64,000 nucleotides of DNA from Microthrixaceae bacterium (GTDB lineage: Bacteria > Actinomycetota > Acidimicrobiia > Acidimicrobiales > DATDAH01). The notes beneath the pieces are model-generated. The model made no database searches. It was not told the origin of the DNA and saw only the letters and a program-made list of their open reading frames with translations. A program made the translations under genes and the position numbers. The stretch covers positions 186,001-250,000 of the forward strand of contig JACJWK010000002.1 in NCBI GenBank assembly GCA_020637195.1, given 5' to 3'. Shown here piece by piece: positions 29,390 through 38,842 of the stretch. How positions within the stretch are numbered: position 1 is the first letter of the stretch; each line of letters opens with the position of its first letter.

Positions 29390-30241
29390 ATGCGAGGACG
29401 GACCGGTCGGATCGCGCGGGTGGCGCTGGTGCTGGCGGCCCTGGGGCTGGTGGCCGCGGGGTGCAGCAGCGACGGCGACGGCGAGAGCGCGTCGAGCGAC
29501 ACCACCGCCGCCGAGGCGACCACGACGACGGCGGCGACCGAGACCCTCGACATCCTCGTGTCGAACGACGACGCCTACGACGCCGAGGGCATCGACGCGG
29601 TGGTCGAGGCGCTGTCGGCGCTGCCCGACACGAACGTGGTCGTGGTCGCCCCAGCCGAGAACCAGAGCGGAACCGGCGGCAACACCACGCCCGGAGCGCT
29701 CACCGCCACCGAGGAGGAGACGCTGAGCGGGCACCCGGTCACGGCGGTCCAGGGGTTCCCCGCCGACTCGGTCAACTACGGGCTCGAGAACGTGGTCGAG
29801 GAGCCGCCCGACCTCGTCGTGACCGGTCTGAACGAAGGCCAGAACATGGGGCCCGTCATCGACGCCTCCGGCACGGTGGGCGCGGCCCGGGCCGCGGTCG
29901 CGGCCGGCATCCCCGCGCTGGCGAGCAGCCAGGGCATCGACCAGGAGCCTCCCGAGTTCGAGGCCGGGGTCGAGCAGGTGGTGGCCTGGGTCGAGGAGCA
30001 CCGCGACGCTCTCGTCGCCGGCGAGGCCGACGTCGTCGTGACCAACCTCAACATCCCGTCGTGCGCCGAGGGCGAGGTCCGCGGCCTCGTCGAGGTCCCG
30101 GCCGCGACGGACATGGGCGGTCGCGACTACAACGCGGCGGACTGCACCTCCACCGAGGAGGACCCGCCCGACGACGTGGGCGCCTTCAACGTCGGCTTCG
30201 CCAGCATCGGTGTGATCCCCTCCGAACCGGCCGACGGGTAG
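29390..30241 (+). CDS. SurE-like nucleotidase/phosphatase lipoprotein
   Basis: A 283-residue protein. The N-terminus is a lipoprotein signal (VALVLAALGLVAAGC then SSDGDGE), followed by a Thr/Ala-rich linker. The rest matches the SurE survival-protein fold: ILVSNDDAYDAEGI holds the metal-binding Asn-Asp-Asp, APAENQSGTGG the phosphate loop, and VTGLNEGQNMG with SGTVGAARAA the remaining active-site strands. Most SurE proteins are cytoplasmic nucleoside-5'/3'-phosphatases, so a surface-anchored form suggests nucleotide scavenging. ATG 29390 follows a G-rich ribosome site; a TAGGAT at 29350-29355 may be its -10 element. The sulfatase gene follows 20 bp downstream. Confidence 0.83.
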   Translation: MRGRTGRIARVALVLAALGLVAAGCSSDGDGESASSDTTAAEATTTTAATETLDILVSNDDAYDAEGIDAVVEALSALPDTNVVVVAPAENQSGTGGNTTPGALTATEEETLSGHPVTAVQGFPADSVNYGLENVVEEPPDLVVTGLNEGQNMGPVIDASGTVGAARAAVAAGIPALASSQGIDQEPPEFEAGVEQVVAWVEEHRDALVAGEADVVVTNLNIPSCAEGEVRGLVEVPAATDMGGRDYNAADCTSTEEDPPDDVGAFNVGFASIGVIPSEPADG

Positions 30242-30261
30242 GCGGCCGGGAGGTCGTCACG

Positions 30262-32535
30262 ATGGGGGAGCGCAGCGAGTTCCAGGGGGTCATCGGGCGG
30301 ACCCGGCCGGAGTCCACCCCGTGGTGGCCACCCGAGCCCCGTCCCCCCGAGGGGGCGCCCAACGTGCTCGTCGTCGTCCTCGACGACGTGGGCTTCGCGC
30401 AGCTCGGCTGCTACGGCTCCGACCTCGACACCCCGAACCTCGACGCCCTCGCCGCCGGCGGGCTCCAGTACACGAACTTCCACACCACCGCGCTGTGCTC
30501 GCCGACGCGGGCCTGCGTGCTCACCGGCCGCAACCACCACACCGCCGGTATCGGCCGGGTGGTCGACCTGTCCTCGGGCTTCCCGGGCTACGACGGCCAC
30601 CTGCCCGACAGCTGCGGCACGCTGCCGCAGATGCTCACCCCCCACGGGTACGCGGCGTACGCGGTGGGCAAGTGGCACCTCACCCCCGAGCACGAGCACC
30701 ACCTGGGCGCCACCCGCCGGCGCTGGCCGCTCGGCCGGGGCTTCGAGCGCTGGTACGGGTTCTTCGACGGCGAGACCAGCCAGTTCGGCCCCACCCTGCT
30801 GTCGGACAACCACTACGTGCCCGCCCCCGGGGACCACGACGACGGCTACCACCTCACCGAGGACCTGGTCGACCACGCCCTCACGTTCCTGGGCGACCTC
30901 CGTGCGGTCCAGCCCGACAAGCCCTGGCTGCTCTACCTCTGCCCGGGCGCGTGCCACTCGCCCCACCAGACCCCGCCCGAGTGGCGCGAGCGCTACCGCG
31001 GCCGGTTCGACCAGGGGTGGGACGCGTGGCGCGAGGCCACCTTCGCCCGCCAGGTCGACACGGGGGTGCTCCCCGCCGGCACCGAGCTGTCGCCCCGGCC
31101 GCCGTGGGTGCCGGCCTGGGACGACCTGTCGGACGACCAGCGCCGCGTGTCGGCGCGCTACATGGAGTGCTTCGCCGCCTTCCTCACCCACTTCGACCAC
31201 CAGCTCGGCCGCGTCCTCGACCGCCTGCGGGAGACCGGCGAGCTCGACGACACCTTGATCATGGTGCTCTCGGACAACGGGGCCAGCTCCGAGGGGGGCC
31301 CCAACGGCTCGGTCAACGACATCCGCAACTGGAACGTGCTCGAGATGTCGGTCGAGGAGGCCGTGGACCGCATCGACGAGATCGGCGGGCCCACCATCCA
31401 CAACAACTACCCGTGGGGCTGGACGGTCGCGGGCAACACGCCGTTCAAGCGGTGGAAGCGCGAGACCCACGAGGGTGGCGTGTGCGACCCGCTCATCGTC
31501 CACTGGCCCGCCGGCATCGCGGCCCGGGGCGAGCGCCGGCGGCAGTACACGCACGCCGTCGACCTGCTGCCCACCGTCCTCGAGGCGGTGGGGGTCGAGG
31601 CGCCGGCGGTGATCGACGGGGTCGACCAGCAGCCGATCGCGGGCACGAGCTTCCGCTACTGCTTCGACGACGCCGACGCCCCGGACCGCCACACGGTGCA
31701 GTACTACGAGATGCTCGGCAGCCGGGCCCTCTACCAGGACGGCTGGAAGGCGGTCACCTACCACCCCATCGCCGACACCTCGATCCACATCGACGACGAC
31801 CCCTGGGAGCTGTACCACGTCGCCGTCGACCCCTCGGAGTGCCACGACCTGGCCGCCGACGAGCCCGAGCGGCTCCAGGCGATGATCGAGCGCTGGTGGC
31901 AGGAGGCGGAGGCCAACCAGGTGCTGCCCGTCGACACGGATCTGTTGACGGCCATCCTCGGGCTCGAGCGCCCTGGCGTCGCCGACCGCACCCACTACGA
32001 GTTCCGGCCCGGCGGCGGCCCCGTGCCCGAGACCTGCACGGTCAACGTGCGCAACCGCAGCCACGCGGTCACCGCCGAGCTGTCCGGCCCGCTGGGCGAC
32101 GCCGAGGGCATCCTGCTCGTGCAGGGCTCGGTCCTCGGGGGCTGGGTGCTGTACGTCGCCGGCGGTCGCCTGCACTACGCGCACAACCTCGCCGGCCTCG
32201 AGCAGCACCGCGTCGCCTCCGCCGAGCCGCTCGACCCGGCCGCCCGCACCCTCGGCCTGCGCTTCGAGCGCACCGGCGAGCACCGGGGCGTGGCCCACCT
32301 CCTCGCCGACGGGGTCGAGGTCGGCGCGGGCGAGGTCCCCCGGTTCACCCCGGTGCGCTTCGCCATCACCGGCGACGGCCTGCACTGCGGCGAGCACTGG
32401 GGGGTCCCCGTGGTGGGCGACTACCGGGCGCCGTTCCGCTTCACCGGATCGCTGCACCGGGTGCTGGTCGACGTCGAGGGTGAGCCCTTCTCGGACCCCG
32501 AGGCCGAGGTGCACGACTCGCTGCGCCGCCAGTAG
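30262..32535 (+). CDS. arylsulfatase-family sulfatase
   Basis: A 757-residue type I sulfatase. VVVLDDVGFAQLGCYG carries the metal-binding Asp pair (41-42), and LCSPTRACVLTGR the C-x-P-x-R signature whose cysteine (C79) must be converted to formylglycine; VGKWHLTP and MVLSDNGA are further conserved active-site segments. No signal peptide is evident, and no formylglycine-generating enzyme gene lies in the window. The C-terminal 200 residues form a beta-rich extension common in this arylsulfatase A-like branch. GGGAGG precedes the ATG at 30262. It likely forms an operon with the SurE-like gene, so both may release sulfate or phosphate from organic esters. Confidence 0.88.
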   Translation: MGERSEFQGVIGRTRPESTPWWPPEPRPPEGAPNVLVVVLDDVGFAQLGCYGSDLDTPNLDALAAGGLQYTNFHTTALCSPTRACVLTGRNHHTAGIGRVVDLSSGFPGYDGHLPDSCGTLPQMLTPHGYAAYAVGKWHLTPEHEHHLGATRRRWPLGRGFERWYGFFDGETSQFGPTLLSDNHYVPAPGDHDDGYHLTEDLVDHALTFLGDLRAVQPDKPWLLYLCPGACHSPHQTPPEWRERYRGRFDQGWDAWREATFARQVDTGVLPAGTELSPRPPWVPAWDDLSDDQRRVSARYMECFAAFLTHFDHQLGRVLDRLRETGELDDTLIMVLSDNGASSEGGPNGSVNDIRNWNVLEMSVEEAVDRIDEIGGPTIHNNYPWGWTVAGNTPFKRWKRETHEGGVCDPLIVHWPAGIAARGERRRQYTHAVDLLPTVLEAVGVEAPAVIDGVDQQPIAGTSFRYCFDDADAPDRHTVQYYEMLGSRALYQDGWKAVTYHPIADTSIHIDDDPWELYHVAVDPSECHDLAADEPERLQAMIERWWQEAEANQVLPVDTDLLTAILGLERPGVADRTHYEFRPGGGPVPETCTVNVRNRSHAVTAELSGPLGDAEGILLVQGSVLGGWVLYVAGGRLHYAHNLAGLEQHRVASAEPLDPAARTLGLRFERTGEHRGVAHLLADGVEVGAGEVPRFTPVRFAITGDGLHCGEHWGVPVVGDYRAPFRFTGSLHRVLVDVEGEPFSDPEAEVHDSLRRQ

Positions 32536-32561
32536 CCGGCCAGGAGCCCGACCACCCCCCG

Positions 32562-32612
32562 GTTCTGTGTACAGGAACCGCGCGGTCCCGTCGCGGTCTC
32601 TGTGCACAGAAC
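32562..32612. repeat. inverted repeat in the gap between the sulfatase and LLM genes
   Basis: GTTCTGTGTACAG (32562-32574) pairs with CTGTGCACAGAAC (32600-32612), one mismatch, around a 25-bp GC-rich loop; flanking C and G runs lengthen the stem. It may terminate the sulfatase transcript. Its sequence is unrelated to the 42-bp palindrome family. Confidence 0.65.
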
Positions 32613-32653
32613 GGGGTTCGGGGCAGACGAACGGGTCGGTCGGGGGACCGGGC

Positions 32654-32659
32654 TAGGTT
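32654..32659 (+). promoter_or_regulatory. -10 element of the LLM gene at 32666
   Basis: TAGGTT ends 6 nt before the ATG at 32666; no ribosome site, so leaderless. Confidence 0.5.
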
Positions 32660-32665
32660 CCGGCG

Positions 32666-33559
32666 ATGGAGATCGGGATCGCGTTGCCCACCATGGCGCC
32701 GGGCTACGGCCCCGCCACGACGGTGGACTGGGCCCGGGGCGCGGACGAGGGCCCGTTCTCGAGCATCAGCACGGGTGAGCGCATCTCGTTCGACAACCAG
32801 GACTGGGTGGGGGCGCTCGCCGCCGCGGCCGCGGTCACCGAGCGGGTCCGGGTGATGGCCAACGTCGTGGTGCTGCCCCTGCACCCCACCGCCGAGGTGG
32901 CCAAGCAGGTCGCCACCCTCGACCAGCTCTCCGGCGGCCGGTTCACCCTCGGGGTCGGGGTCGGCGGGCGGGAGCACGACTACCGGAGCCTCGGCGCCCC
33001 GTTCGCCCGGCGCCACGCCCGCCTGGACGAGCAGGTGGCCGAGCTCCGGCGCCTGTGGGCGGGCGAGCCGCCGTTCGACGGCGCCGACCCGGTGGGCCCG
33101 CCTCCCCTCCAGCCCGGCGGCCCACCCCTGCTCGCCGGCGCGCTCGGCCCGAAGGCCCTGGCCCGGGCCGCCCGCTGGGCCGACGGGGTCACCGGCTTCA
33201 GCGTGGCCGGGGCGGCCGACGAGATGGCCACCACGTTCCGCCTCGCCGAGCAGGCCTGGCACGACGCCGGCCGCAGCACGGCGCCGCGGAAGGTGAACGG
33301 CTGCTTCTACCTGCTGGGGGAGGACGACGCCGCCGCCCGGGACGAGCTGCGCCGCTTCGCGGCGCGGTACCTGGGGGTGTTCGGCCGCGAGTTCGCCGAG
33401 GCCATGGCGGCCGAGACGCGGGTCTGGAGCGTCGGCGCGCTGCACGGCCTCCTCGACGGCGCCGAGGAGGCCGGCTGCGACGAGGTCGTCCTCGTGCCGG
33501 GGACGGTCGACCGCGCCTGCCTCGACCGCACCGTCGCCGCGCTCGCCGATCGCCGCTGA
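32666..33559 (+). CDS. LLM-class (F420-type) oxidoreductase
   Basis: A 297-residue luciferase-like TIM-barrel protein starting MEIGIALPTMAPGYG. Conserved LLM segments are VRVMANVVVLPLHPTAEVAKQVATLDQLSGGRFTLGVGVG and LLAGALGPKALARAARWADG. Like the enzyme at 7546 it probably uses F420, but the two share only family-level similarity. It stands alone; the next gene converges on it with a 9-bp gap. The substrate is unknown. Confidence 0.84.
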   Translation: MEIGIALPTMAPGYGPATTVDWARGADEGPFSSISTGERISFDNQDWVGALAAAAAVTERVRVMANVVVLPLHPTAEVAKQVATLDQLSGGRFTLGVGVGGREHDYRSLGAPFARRHARLDEQVAELRRLWAGEPPFDGADPVGPPPLQPGGPPLLAGALGPKALARAARWADGVTGFSVAGAADEMATTFRLAEQAWHDAGRSTAPRKVNGCFYLLGEDDAAARDELRRFAARYLGVFGREFAEAMAAETRVWSVGALHGLLDGAEEAGCDEVVLVPGTVDRACLDRTVAALADRR

Positions 33560-33568
33560 GCGCCCGCG

Positions 33569-34282
33569 CTACTCGGCGAGGGGCTCGACGGGCGGTCGCA
33601 GGACGCCGCCGAAGAACGCGTCCAGGACCGGTGCCGGGTCGGCGGACCAGTCGAGGGCCCGGACCTGGTCGACCGTGCGCCGGCCGCCGAAGGCGCGGAA
33701 CACCTCGAATGCGGGCCCGGCGAGGTGGAGGTCGGCCTCCGACCCCTCGGCCACCGGGCCCAGGGTGAGCACCCGGCCCGACGTGGTGATCTCGAGCGAC
33801 GGCAACGACTCGGCCTCGATGAGGCGGTGGAGGCTCTTCGCGAGGAAGCCCAGCCCGACGTCGATGCCGTCGGAGTCCCGGGCGCCGGGCCGGTCGAGCG
33901 TGCCGCGGAGGTCGTGCTCGTGGGTGGTGACGTCGAAGACCATCTGCGACGTCGGGCCCGGCGGCACGGCCGGGATCAGCGCCTCGACCTGCGGGCCGAC
34001 CTCGTCCCAGTGGTCGAGCAGGTCGGCCAGCGGTGTTCCCTCGGCCCGGGCCACCTGGGCCGCGGTCCACGGGTCGGACCCCGCGTCGGCGATGTTGCCG
34101 GCGAGCACGTCGTCGCACACCCCGACCATGTGGCCCACGAGCTGGGCGACGGTCCACTCCGGGCAGGCGGGCACCGTGCGCCCCGCCACGTCGTCGCCCG
34201 CGCCGACCTCGCGCAGGAGGTCCGTGCTGCGGCGGCGGGTGCCGGCGTACGCGGCGGCGACGGCGTCGGGGTCGGCGAGCAT
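33569..34282 (-). CDS. mycothiol-dependent maleylpyruvate isomerase-like (DinB-fold) protein
   Basis: A 237-residue TIGR03083-type protein. The metal-binding pattern of the MDMPI/DinB fold is visible: CPEWTVAQLVGHMVGVC carries the first histidine and VFDVTTHEHDLRGTLDRPG the His-x-x-x-His pair. A C-terminal domain (residues 150-237) ends the protein as in mycothiol-dependent isomerases. Proteins of this type in actinobacteria use mycothiol as a thiol cofactor or for detoxification; the specific substrate is not known. ATG 34282 is the natural start (MLADPDAVAAAYAGTRRR). Confidence 0.8.
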   Translation of the reverse strand: MLADPDAVAAAYAGTRRRSTDLLREVGAGDDVAGRTVPACPEWTVAQLVGHMVGVCDDVLAGNIADAGSDPWTAAQVARAEGTPLADLLDHWDEVGPQVEALIPAVPPGPTSQMVFDVTTHEHDLRGTLDRPGARDSDGIDVGLGFLAKSLHRLIEAESLPSLEITTSGRVLTLGPVAEGSEADLHLAGPAFEVFRAFGGRRTVDQVRALDWSADPAPVLDAFFGGVLRPPVEPLAE

Positions 34283-34345
34283 GCCCGCAGGCTATTCGGC
34301 CGCCGTCGCGGGCGGCCCGGCCCGCCGGTGGGGTTCAATGGCGCG

Positions 34346-35563
34346 GTGACCGCACCCTCCGCCCCCGCGCCCGCCGCCCGGCCCGTGTACGACCTGCTCG
34401 ACCCCGAGCTCTACCGGCGCGACCCCCACGACGCCTGGGCCTGGATGCGCGCGCACGAGCCGGTGTACCGCGACGAGGCCAACGGCCTGTGGGCCGTCAC
34501 CCGCCACGCCGACGTCCTCGACGTCGAGCGGCGCTCCGACGTGTTCCTGAGCGGCCCGGCCTACCGGGCCCTGCCCTCGCCCGACGAGACGAACATGATC
34601 GCCCAGGACGATCCCCGCCACGGCCAGCAGCGCCGCCTCGTGTCGCGCGAGTTCACCCCGGCCGCGGTGCGCACGCGAGCCGACGAGATCCGGTCCCTCG
34701 TCGTCGAGCTGCTCGACGAGGCGCTCGAGGCGGCGCCGGGCGGGCGGGGCGAGCTGGAGGTGGTCGACCGCCTGGCGGCCCAGCTGCCGGCCCGGCTGAC
34801 CTGCCGCCTGCTCGGCTTCCCCGAGGCGCAGTGGCGTGACCTCAAGAGCTGGTCCGAGCGCCTCATGCGGCTCGACACCATGGACCGGGACCCCGAGGTC
34901 GCGCTCGGGGTCGTCACCGCGTGCTTCGAGTTCAACTCGCAGCTCGACGACCTCCTCGCCGAGCGCGCCGGCTGCCCGATGGGTGACCTGCTCTCGACGT
35001 GGGCCAACGCCGAGATCGACGGGGAGCCCCTCGACCGGATGTCGGTGTTCCACGAGACGGGCCTGTTCATCTCGGGGGGCTCCGAGACGACCCGGACGGT
35101 CATCGCCCACGGGCTGCGCGCGTTCTGCGACCACCCCGACCAGTGGGAGCGACTCGCCGAGGCCCCCCAGGCCGTCCCCGCGGCGGTCGAGGAGCTGCTG
35201 CGCTGGGTGACGCCGCTCAACAACTTCTTCCGGACGGCCGCCGTCGACACCGAGGTGGGCGGGCAGGCGGTCGGCGCGGGGGAGCGGGTCATCTTGTTGT
35301 ACCCGTCGGCCAACCGCGACGAGGCCGTGTTCGACGACCCGTTCCGGTTCGACATCGCCCGGACGCCGAACCACCACGTCGCCTTCGGCTACGGCACCCA
35401 CTTCTGCCTCGGCGCCAACCTGGCCCGCCAGACGCTGCGCCTGCTGCTCGAGGAGCTGCCTCGCCGCATCACCGATCTCGAGGTCGTGACCGAGCCCGAC
35501 GTCGAGCCCAACCTGTTCGCCCGGGCGGTGCGCCGCTTCGACCTCGGCTACCGGCGCCGCTGA
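34346..35563 (+). CDS. cytochrome P450
   Basis: A 405-residue soluble P450. The I-helix has GGSETT, where most members have AGxET/DT; the K-helix ExxR is EELLRW, and the heme loop is FGYGTHFCLG with C354 as ligand. LYPSANRDEAVFDDPFRFDIART is typical of the CYP107/CYP125-like actinobacterial group. GTG 34346 was chosen because the protein starts just before the P450 fold and a weak TTCAAT lies 6 nt upstream. It is followed 103 bp later by a CoA-transferase gene on the same strand. Confidence 0.9.
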   Translation: MTAPSAPAPAARPVYDLLDPELYRRDPHDAWAWMRAHEPVYRDEANGLWAVTRHADVLDVERRSDVFLSGPAYRALPSPDETNMIAQDDPRHGQQRRLVSREFTPAAVRTRADEIRSLVVELLDEALEAAPGGRGELEVVDRLAAQLPARLTCRLLGFPEAQWRDLKSWSERLMRLDTMDRDPEVALGVVTACFEFNSQLDDLLAERAGCPMGDLLSTWANAEIDGEPLDRMSVFHETGLFISGGSETTRTVIAHGLRAFCDHPDQWERLAEAPQAVPAAVEELLRWVTPLNNFFRTAAVDTEVGGQAVGAGERVILLYPSANRDEAVFDDPFRFDIARTPNHHVAFGYGTHFCLGANLARQTLRLLLEELPRRITDLEVVTEPDVEPNLFARAVRRFDLGYRRR

Positions 35564-35666
35564 CCCGGTCGGACGGCCGACCGGCGCGCCGGCGACGGGC
35601 CGACCGGCGCCGCCGCGGGTGACCTCCGACCCTGGTGCCGCCGGGCCGGTCCGCCACACTTCGGGC

Positions 35667-36965
35667 ATGGCCATCACGCTGCACACGCCCGAGGAGGGCG
35701 CCGAGCTGATCCGCGACGTCGACCGCCTGGGGATCCCCCTCGGGCCGGGCCAGCCCGCGGGCCTCCTCCACGCGCTCGGGAAGCGGGAGCGCTTCGACGA
35801 GCTCGTGGTGTTCGGGGCGCTGCTCGTCGACCTCTACGAGCTCTTCACCCGGCCCGGGGTCCGCCTGCTCAGCGGGTTCTACGGGCCGGCCGAGCGCTTC
35901 CTGATCGACTCGGGGGCCGACATCTCGTTCGTCCCGTCCGACTTCCGGCGCTTCACCCCGATCCTCGAGCGCATCGCCCCCCGCGTGATGGCGACGGCGG
36001 TCTCGGCGCCCGACGAGGACGGCTGGATGAGCCTCTCGGTGCACGCCGGCGCCACGATCGCGGAGCTGAACCGGGCCGTGGCCGACCCCGACCGCGTCGT
36101 GATCGCCGAGGTCGTGGCCGACGCGCCCCGGACCTTCGGCATCGAGCCGGACCACCCGCACCGCCTGCACGTGGACGACGTCGACCTCGTCATCGAGGGC
36201 GACCGGCCCCTGTTCGTCCTCCCCGACGCGGTGCCGACGGAGGTGGACGAGGAGATCGCCCGCCACGTGCGCCCGTTCATCACCGACGGCTGCACCCTCC
36301 AGACCGGGATCGGGGGCATCCCGTCGACCATCGCCCGCCTGCTCGCCGAGGACTCCGGCGGTGACTACGGGGTGCACTCCGAGATGTTCACGACCGGGCT
36401 CATGCAGCTGCACAAGGCGGGCAAGGTCACGAACGCCCACAAGGGCCAGTTCGACGGCCAGTCGATCTCGACGTTCGCCGCGGGCACGAGCGACCTGTAC
36501 GAGTGGCTGGACGGCAACGACGAGGTCCGCTTCCTGCCCGTGGACGTGGTCAACTCGCCCGAGGTGATCGCCCGCAACCGCAAGATGGTCACGATCAACG
36601 GGGCGCTCATGCTCGACCTCTGGGGCCAGACCGTCGCCGACACCCTCGGCAGCCGGCAGTTCTCGGGCATCGGCGGCCACGAGGACTTCGTGTCGGTCTC
36701 GGGCCTCGAGCTGGAGGACCGCAGCCTCATCTGCCTGCCCTCGCGTGCGAACGTCGACGGCCGGTCGGTGTCGCGCCTGTTGCCCGCACTGCCCCAGGGC
36801 ACCGTCGTCACCACGCCTCGCCACCAGCTCGACATCGTGGTCACCGAGCACGGCGCGGCCTCGCTGCGGGGGCGCACGGTGCGCGAGCGGGCGGTCGCCC
36901 TCGCCCGGATCGCCCACCCCGACGACCGCGACGAGCTGCTCGCCCACGCCCGGACCATGGGGTGA
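35667..36965 (+). CDS. acetyl-CoA hydrolase/4-hydroxybutyrate CoA-transferase family protein
   Basis: A 432-residue class I CoA-transferase. LQTGIGGIPSTIARLL is the CoA-binding strand and loop, GVHSEMFTTGLMQL holds the catalytic glutamate that forms the glutamyl-CoA intermediate, and FSGIGGHEDFVSVS and VTEHGAASLRGRTVRERA are the C-terminal signature. It would transfer CoA between short-chain acids, usually with acetyl-CoA as donor. ATG 35667 was chosen as the family start. No pathway partner is adjacent. Confidence 0.87.
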   Translation: MAITLHTPEEGAELIRDVDRLGIPLGPGQPAGLLHALGKRERFDELVVFGALLVDLYELFTRPGVRLLSGFYGPAERFLIDSGADISFVPSDFRRFTPILERIAPRVMATAVSAPDEDGWMSLSVHAGATIAELNRAVADPDRVVIAEVVADAPRTFGIEPDHPHRLHVDDVDLVIEGDRPLFVLPDAVPTEVDEEIARHVRPFITDGCTLQTGIGGIPSTIARLLAEDSGGDYGVHSEMFTTGLMQLHKAGKVTNAHKGQFDGQSISTFAAGTSDLYEWLDGNDEVRFLPVDVVNSPEVIARNRKMVTINGALMLDLWGQTVADTLGSRQFSGIGGHEDFVSVSGLELEDRSLICLPSRANVDGRSVSRLLPALPQGTVVTTPRHQLDIVVTEHGAASLRGRTVRERAVALARIAHPDDRDELLAHARTMG

Positions 36966-37006
36966 GGCGCACGCCCGGGTCGTCGCCGACGCGCCGCGCC
37001 ACCGCG

Positions 37007-37012
37007 TAGCGT
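37007..37012 (+). promoter_or_regulatory. -10 element of the ABC exporter operon
   Basis: TAGCGT ends 7 nt before the ATG at 37020, giving a leaderless start for the ATPase gene. A GTG at 37011 lies inside the hexamer and is rejected. Confidence 0.5.
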
Positions 37013-37019
37013 GCCGGCG

Positions 37020-37928
37020 ATGGCGGTCGTCGAGACGCAGGGGCTGACGAAGCGGTTCGGCGCGCTGACCGCCGTGGCCGACCTCGACCTGACCGTCCTC
37101 GAGGGTGAGATCTTCGGGTTCCTGGGCCCCAACGGCGCGGGCAAGACCACCACCACCCGGCTGCTGCTGGACGCGCTGCGCCCCACCGCGGGCACGGTGC
37201 GCGTGCTCGGCGGCACGGGCGGCGATCCCGAGGTCCGGCGCCGCATCGGGGTGCTGCCCGCCGACCTCCACTTCGATCCTCGTCTCACCGGCCACGAGCT
37301 GTTCGCCTACCTCGGCCGGCTGCGCGGCGACCCGGCGCAGGCGGCGGTGGCCGCGCTCTGCGAGCGCTTCGACCTGGACGCCGGACGTCGCATCGACGAG
37401 TTGAGCACCGGCAACCGGCGCAAGGTGGGGATCGTCGCCGCCTTCGCCCACCGCCCCGATCTGCTGGTCCTCGACGAGCCGACGAGCGGCCTCGACCCGA
37501 TCATGCAGGAGGAGTTCCACGAGCTCGTGCGGGAGCGCAACGCGGACGGGGCCACGGTCTTCCTCAGCTCCCACCTGCTTCCCGAGGTGCAGGAGATGGC
37601 CGGCCGGGTGGGCCTCATCCGCGCCGGCCACCTCATCGAGGTGCAGTCGGTCGCCGATCTGCTGCGCGCCCGGGTGCAGCACCTCGAGGTCGAGCTCCCC
37701 GAGCCGGTCCCGCCGGACGCCTTCGCCGGCGTGCCGGGCGTCGGCGACGTCACGGTCGACGGTCGCAGCGTGCGCTTCTCGGTCGACGGCCCCGTGCACC
37801 CCGCGCTGGCCCGCGCGGCCGAGCTCCGGGCGGAGCGCCTCACGAGCCACCAGCCCGACCTCGAGGACATCTTCCTCGAGCGCTACCGGGAGCGGGCGAC
37901 CGACCGCGATCCGGAGGTGGGACCGTGA
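37020..37928 (+). CDS. ABC transporter ATP-binding protein
   Basis: A 302-residue ATPase of the drug/lipid exporter type (DrrA/CcmA-like). Walker A is GPNGAGKTTTTR, Walker B LLVLDEPTSGLDP; the signature motif is STGNRRKVG, a variant of LSGGQ. A C-terminal extension of 80 residues is typical of DrrA-like proteins. It overlaps the permease gene by 4 bp (GTGA). Only one permease is present, so the transporter would assemble as a 2+2 complex. Confidence 0.88.
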   Translation: MAVVETQGLTKRFGALTAVADLDLTVLEGEIFGFLGPNGAGKTTTTRLLLDALRPTAGTVRVLGGTGGDPEVRRRIGVLPADLHFDPRLTGHELFAYLGRLRGDPAQAAVAALCERFDLDAGRRIDELSTGNRRKVGIVAAFAHRPDLLVLDEPTSGLDPIMQEEFHELVRERNADGATVFLSSHLLPEVQEMAGRVGLIRAGHLIEVQSVADLLRARVQHLEVELPEPVPPDAFAGVPGVGDVTVDGRSVRFSVDGPVHPALARAAELRAERLTSHQPDLEDIFLERYRERATDRDPEVGP

Positions 37929-38743
37929 GCGCGACCCGTGCCGCGGTCGTGGCGCGGCGCCTCCTCGTCGACCGGCGGCGCGCCCTCGTGTGGTGGTGCG
38001 TCGCGTTCGTGGCCTTCATCGAGGTCAACATCGTCTTCTACCCGAGCGTCGAGGGGCAGGACGACTTCGACCAGATGATGGAGCAGCTCCCCGAGAGCCT
38101 GCGGGTGCTCACCGGCATCACCGAGGACCTGTCGCTCACGTCGCCGGTCGGCTACCTCCAGAGCCAGCTCTTCGCGATGTTCTTCGCGCTCCTGCTGCTC
38201 ATCTTCGGCATCGGGCTCGCCGCCAACGCGATCGCGGGTGCCGAGCAGGACGGTCGCCTCGAGTTCCTGCTCGTGCAGCCCGTGCGTCGCCTCGAGGTGG
38301 CGCTCGGCCGCTGGGGCGCGGTGGTGCTGCTCGTCTCGGCGATGGCGCTCGCGGGCACCCTGTCGCTCGTGGTCACGGACCCGCTCGTGGGCCTCGACGA
38401 GGGCCTTCCCGCCCTGCACCTCGTGGCCGCGTGCGTCGAGAGCCTGCTGCTCGCGCTCGTCTTCACCGCGGTGGGCTTCGCGGTGGGCGCCGCGACGGGC
38501 CGCAAGGCCGAGGCGCTGTCGGTGGCGAGCGCCCTCGCCGCGGTCGCGTTCCTGCTCAACGGCTTCGGCGACCTGATCGACGCGGTGGCCACCGCGCGGG
38601 TCGTGTCTCCCTGGTACTGGTACATCGGCAGCGACCCGCTCAACGAGGGCTTCACGCTGCTCGGCACCGTGCCGGCGCTCGTCACCATCGTCGTGCTCGT
38701 CGCCGCCGGCACCTGGGCCTTCGAGCGTCGCGACCTGCGCTGA
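37925..38743 (+). CDS. ABC-2 type transporter permease
   Basis: A 272-residue membrane protein with about six helices and one long extracytoplasmic loop near residues 40-70. FFALLLLIFGIGLAANAIAGAEQDGRLEFLLVQPVRRLEVALGRWGAV is the ABC-2 coupling region (long hydrophobic helix, then the charged EFLLxQPVRR segment). It pairs with the ATPase gene that overlaps it. Cargo is unknown; drugs, lipids or antimicrobial peptides are usual for the family. Confidence 0.85.
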   Translation: MSATRAAVVARRLLVDRRRALVWWCVAFVAFIEVNIVFYPSVEGQDDFDQMMEQLPESLRVLTGITEDLSLTSPVGYLQSQLFAMFFALLLLIFGIGLAANAIAGAEQDGRLEFLLVQPVRRLEVALGRWGAVVLLVSAMALAGTLSLVVTDPLVGLDEGLPALHLVAACVESLLLALVFTAVGFAVGAATGRKAEALSVASALAAVAFLLNGFGDLIDAVATARVVSPWYWYIGSDPLNEGFTLLGTVPALVTIVVLVAAGTWAFERRDLR

Positions 38744-38842
38744 GCCGTCCCGCACCGGCACCCCGGGCGCCGGATCAGACCGGAGCACCTCCCCGTCCGA
38801 TTCCCGCCAGTACCCAGGGGCCGGCCGTGCGACGATGCCCGG

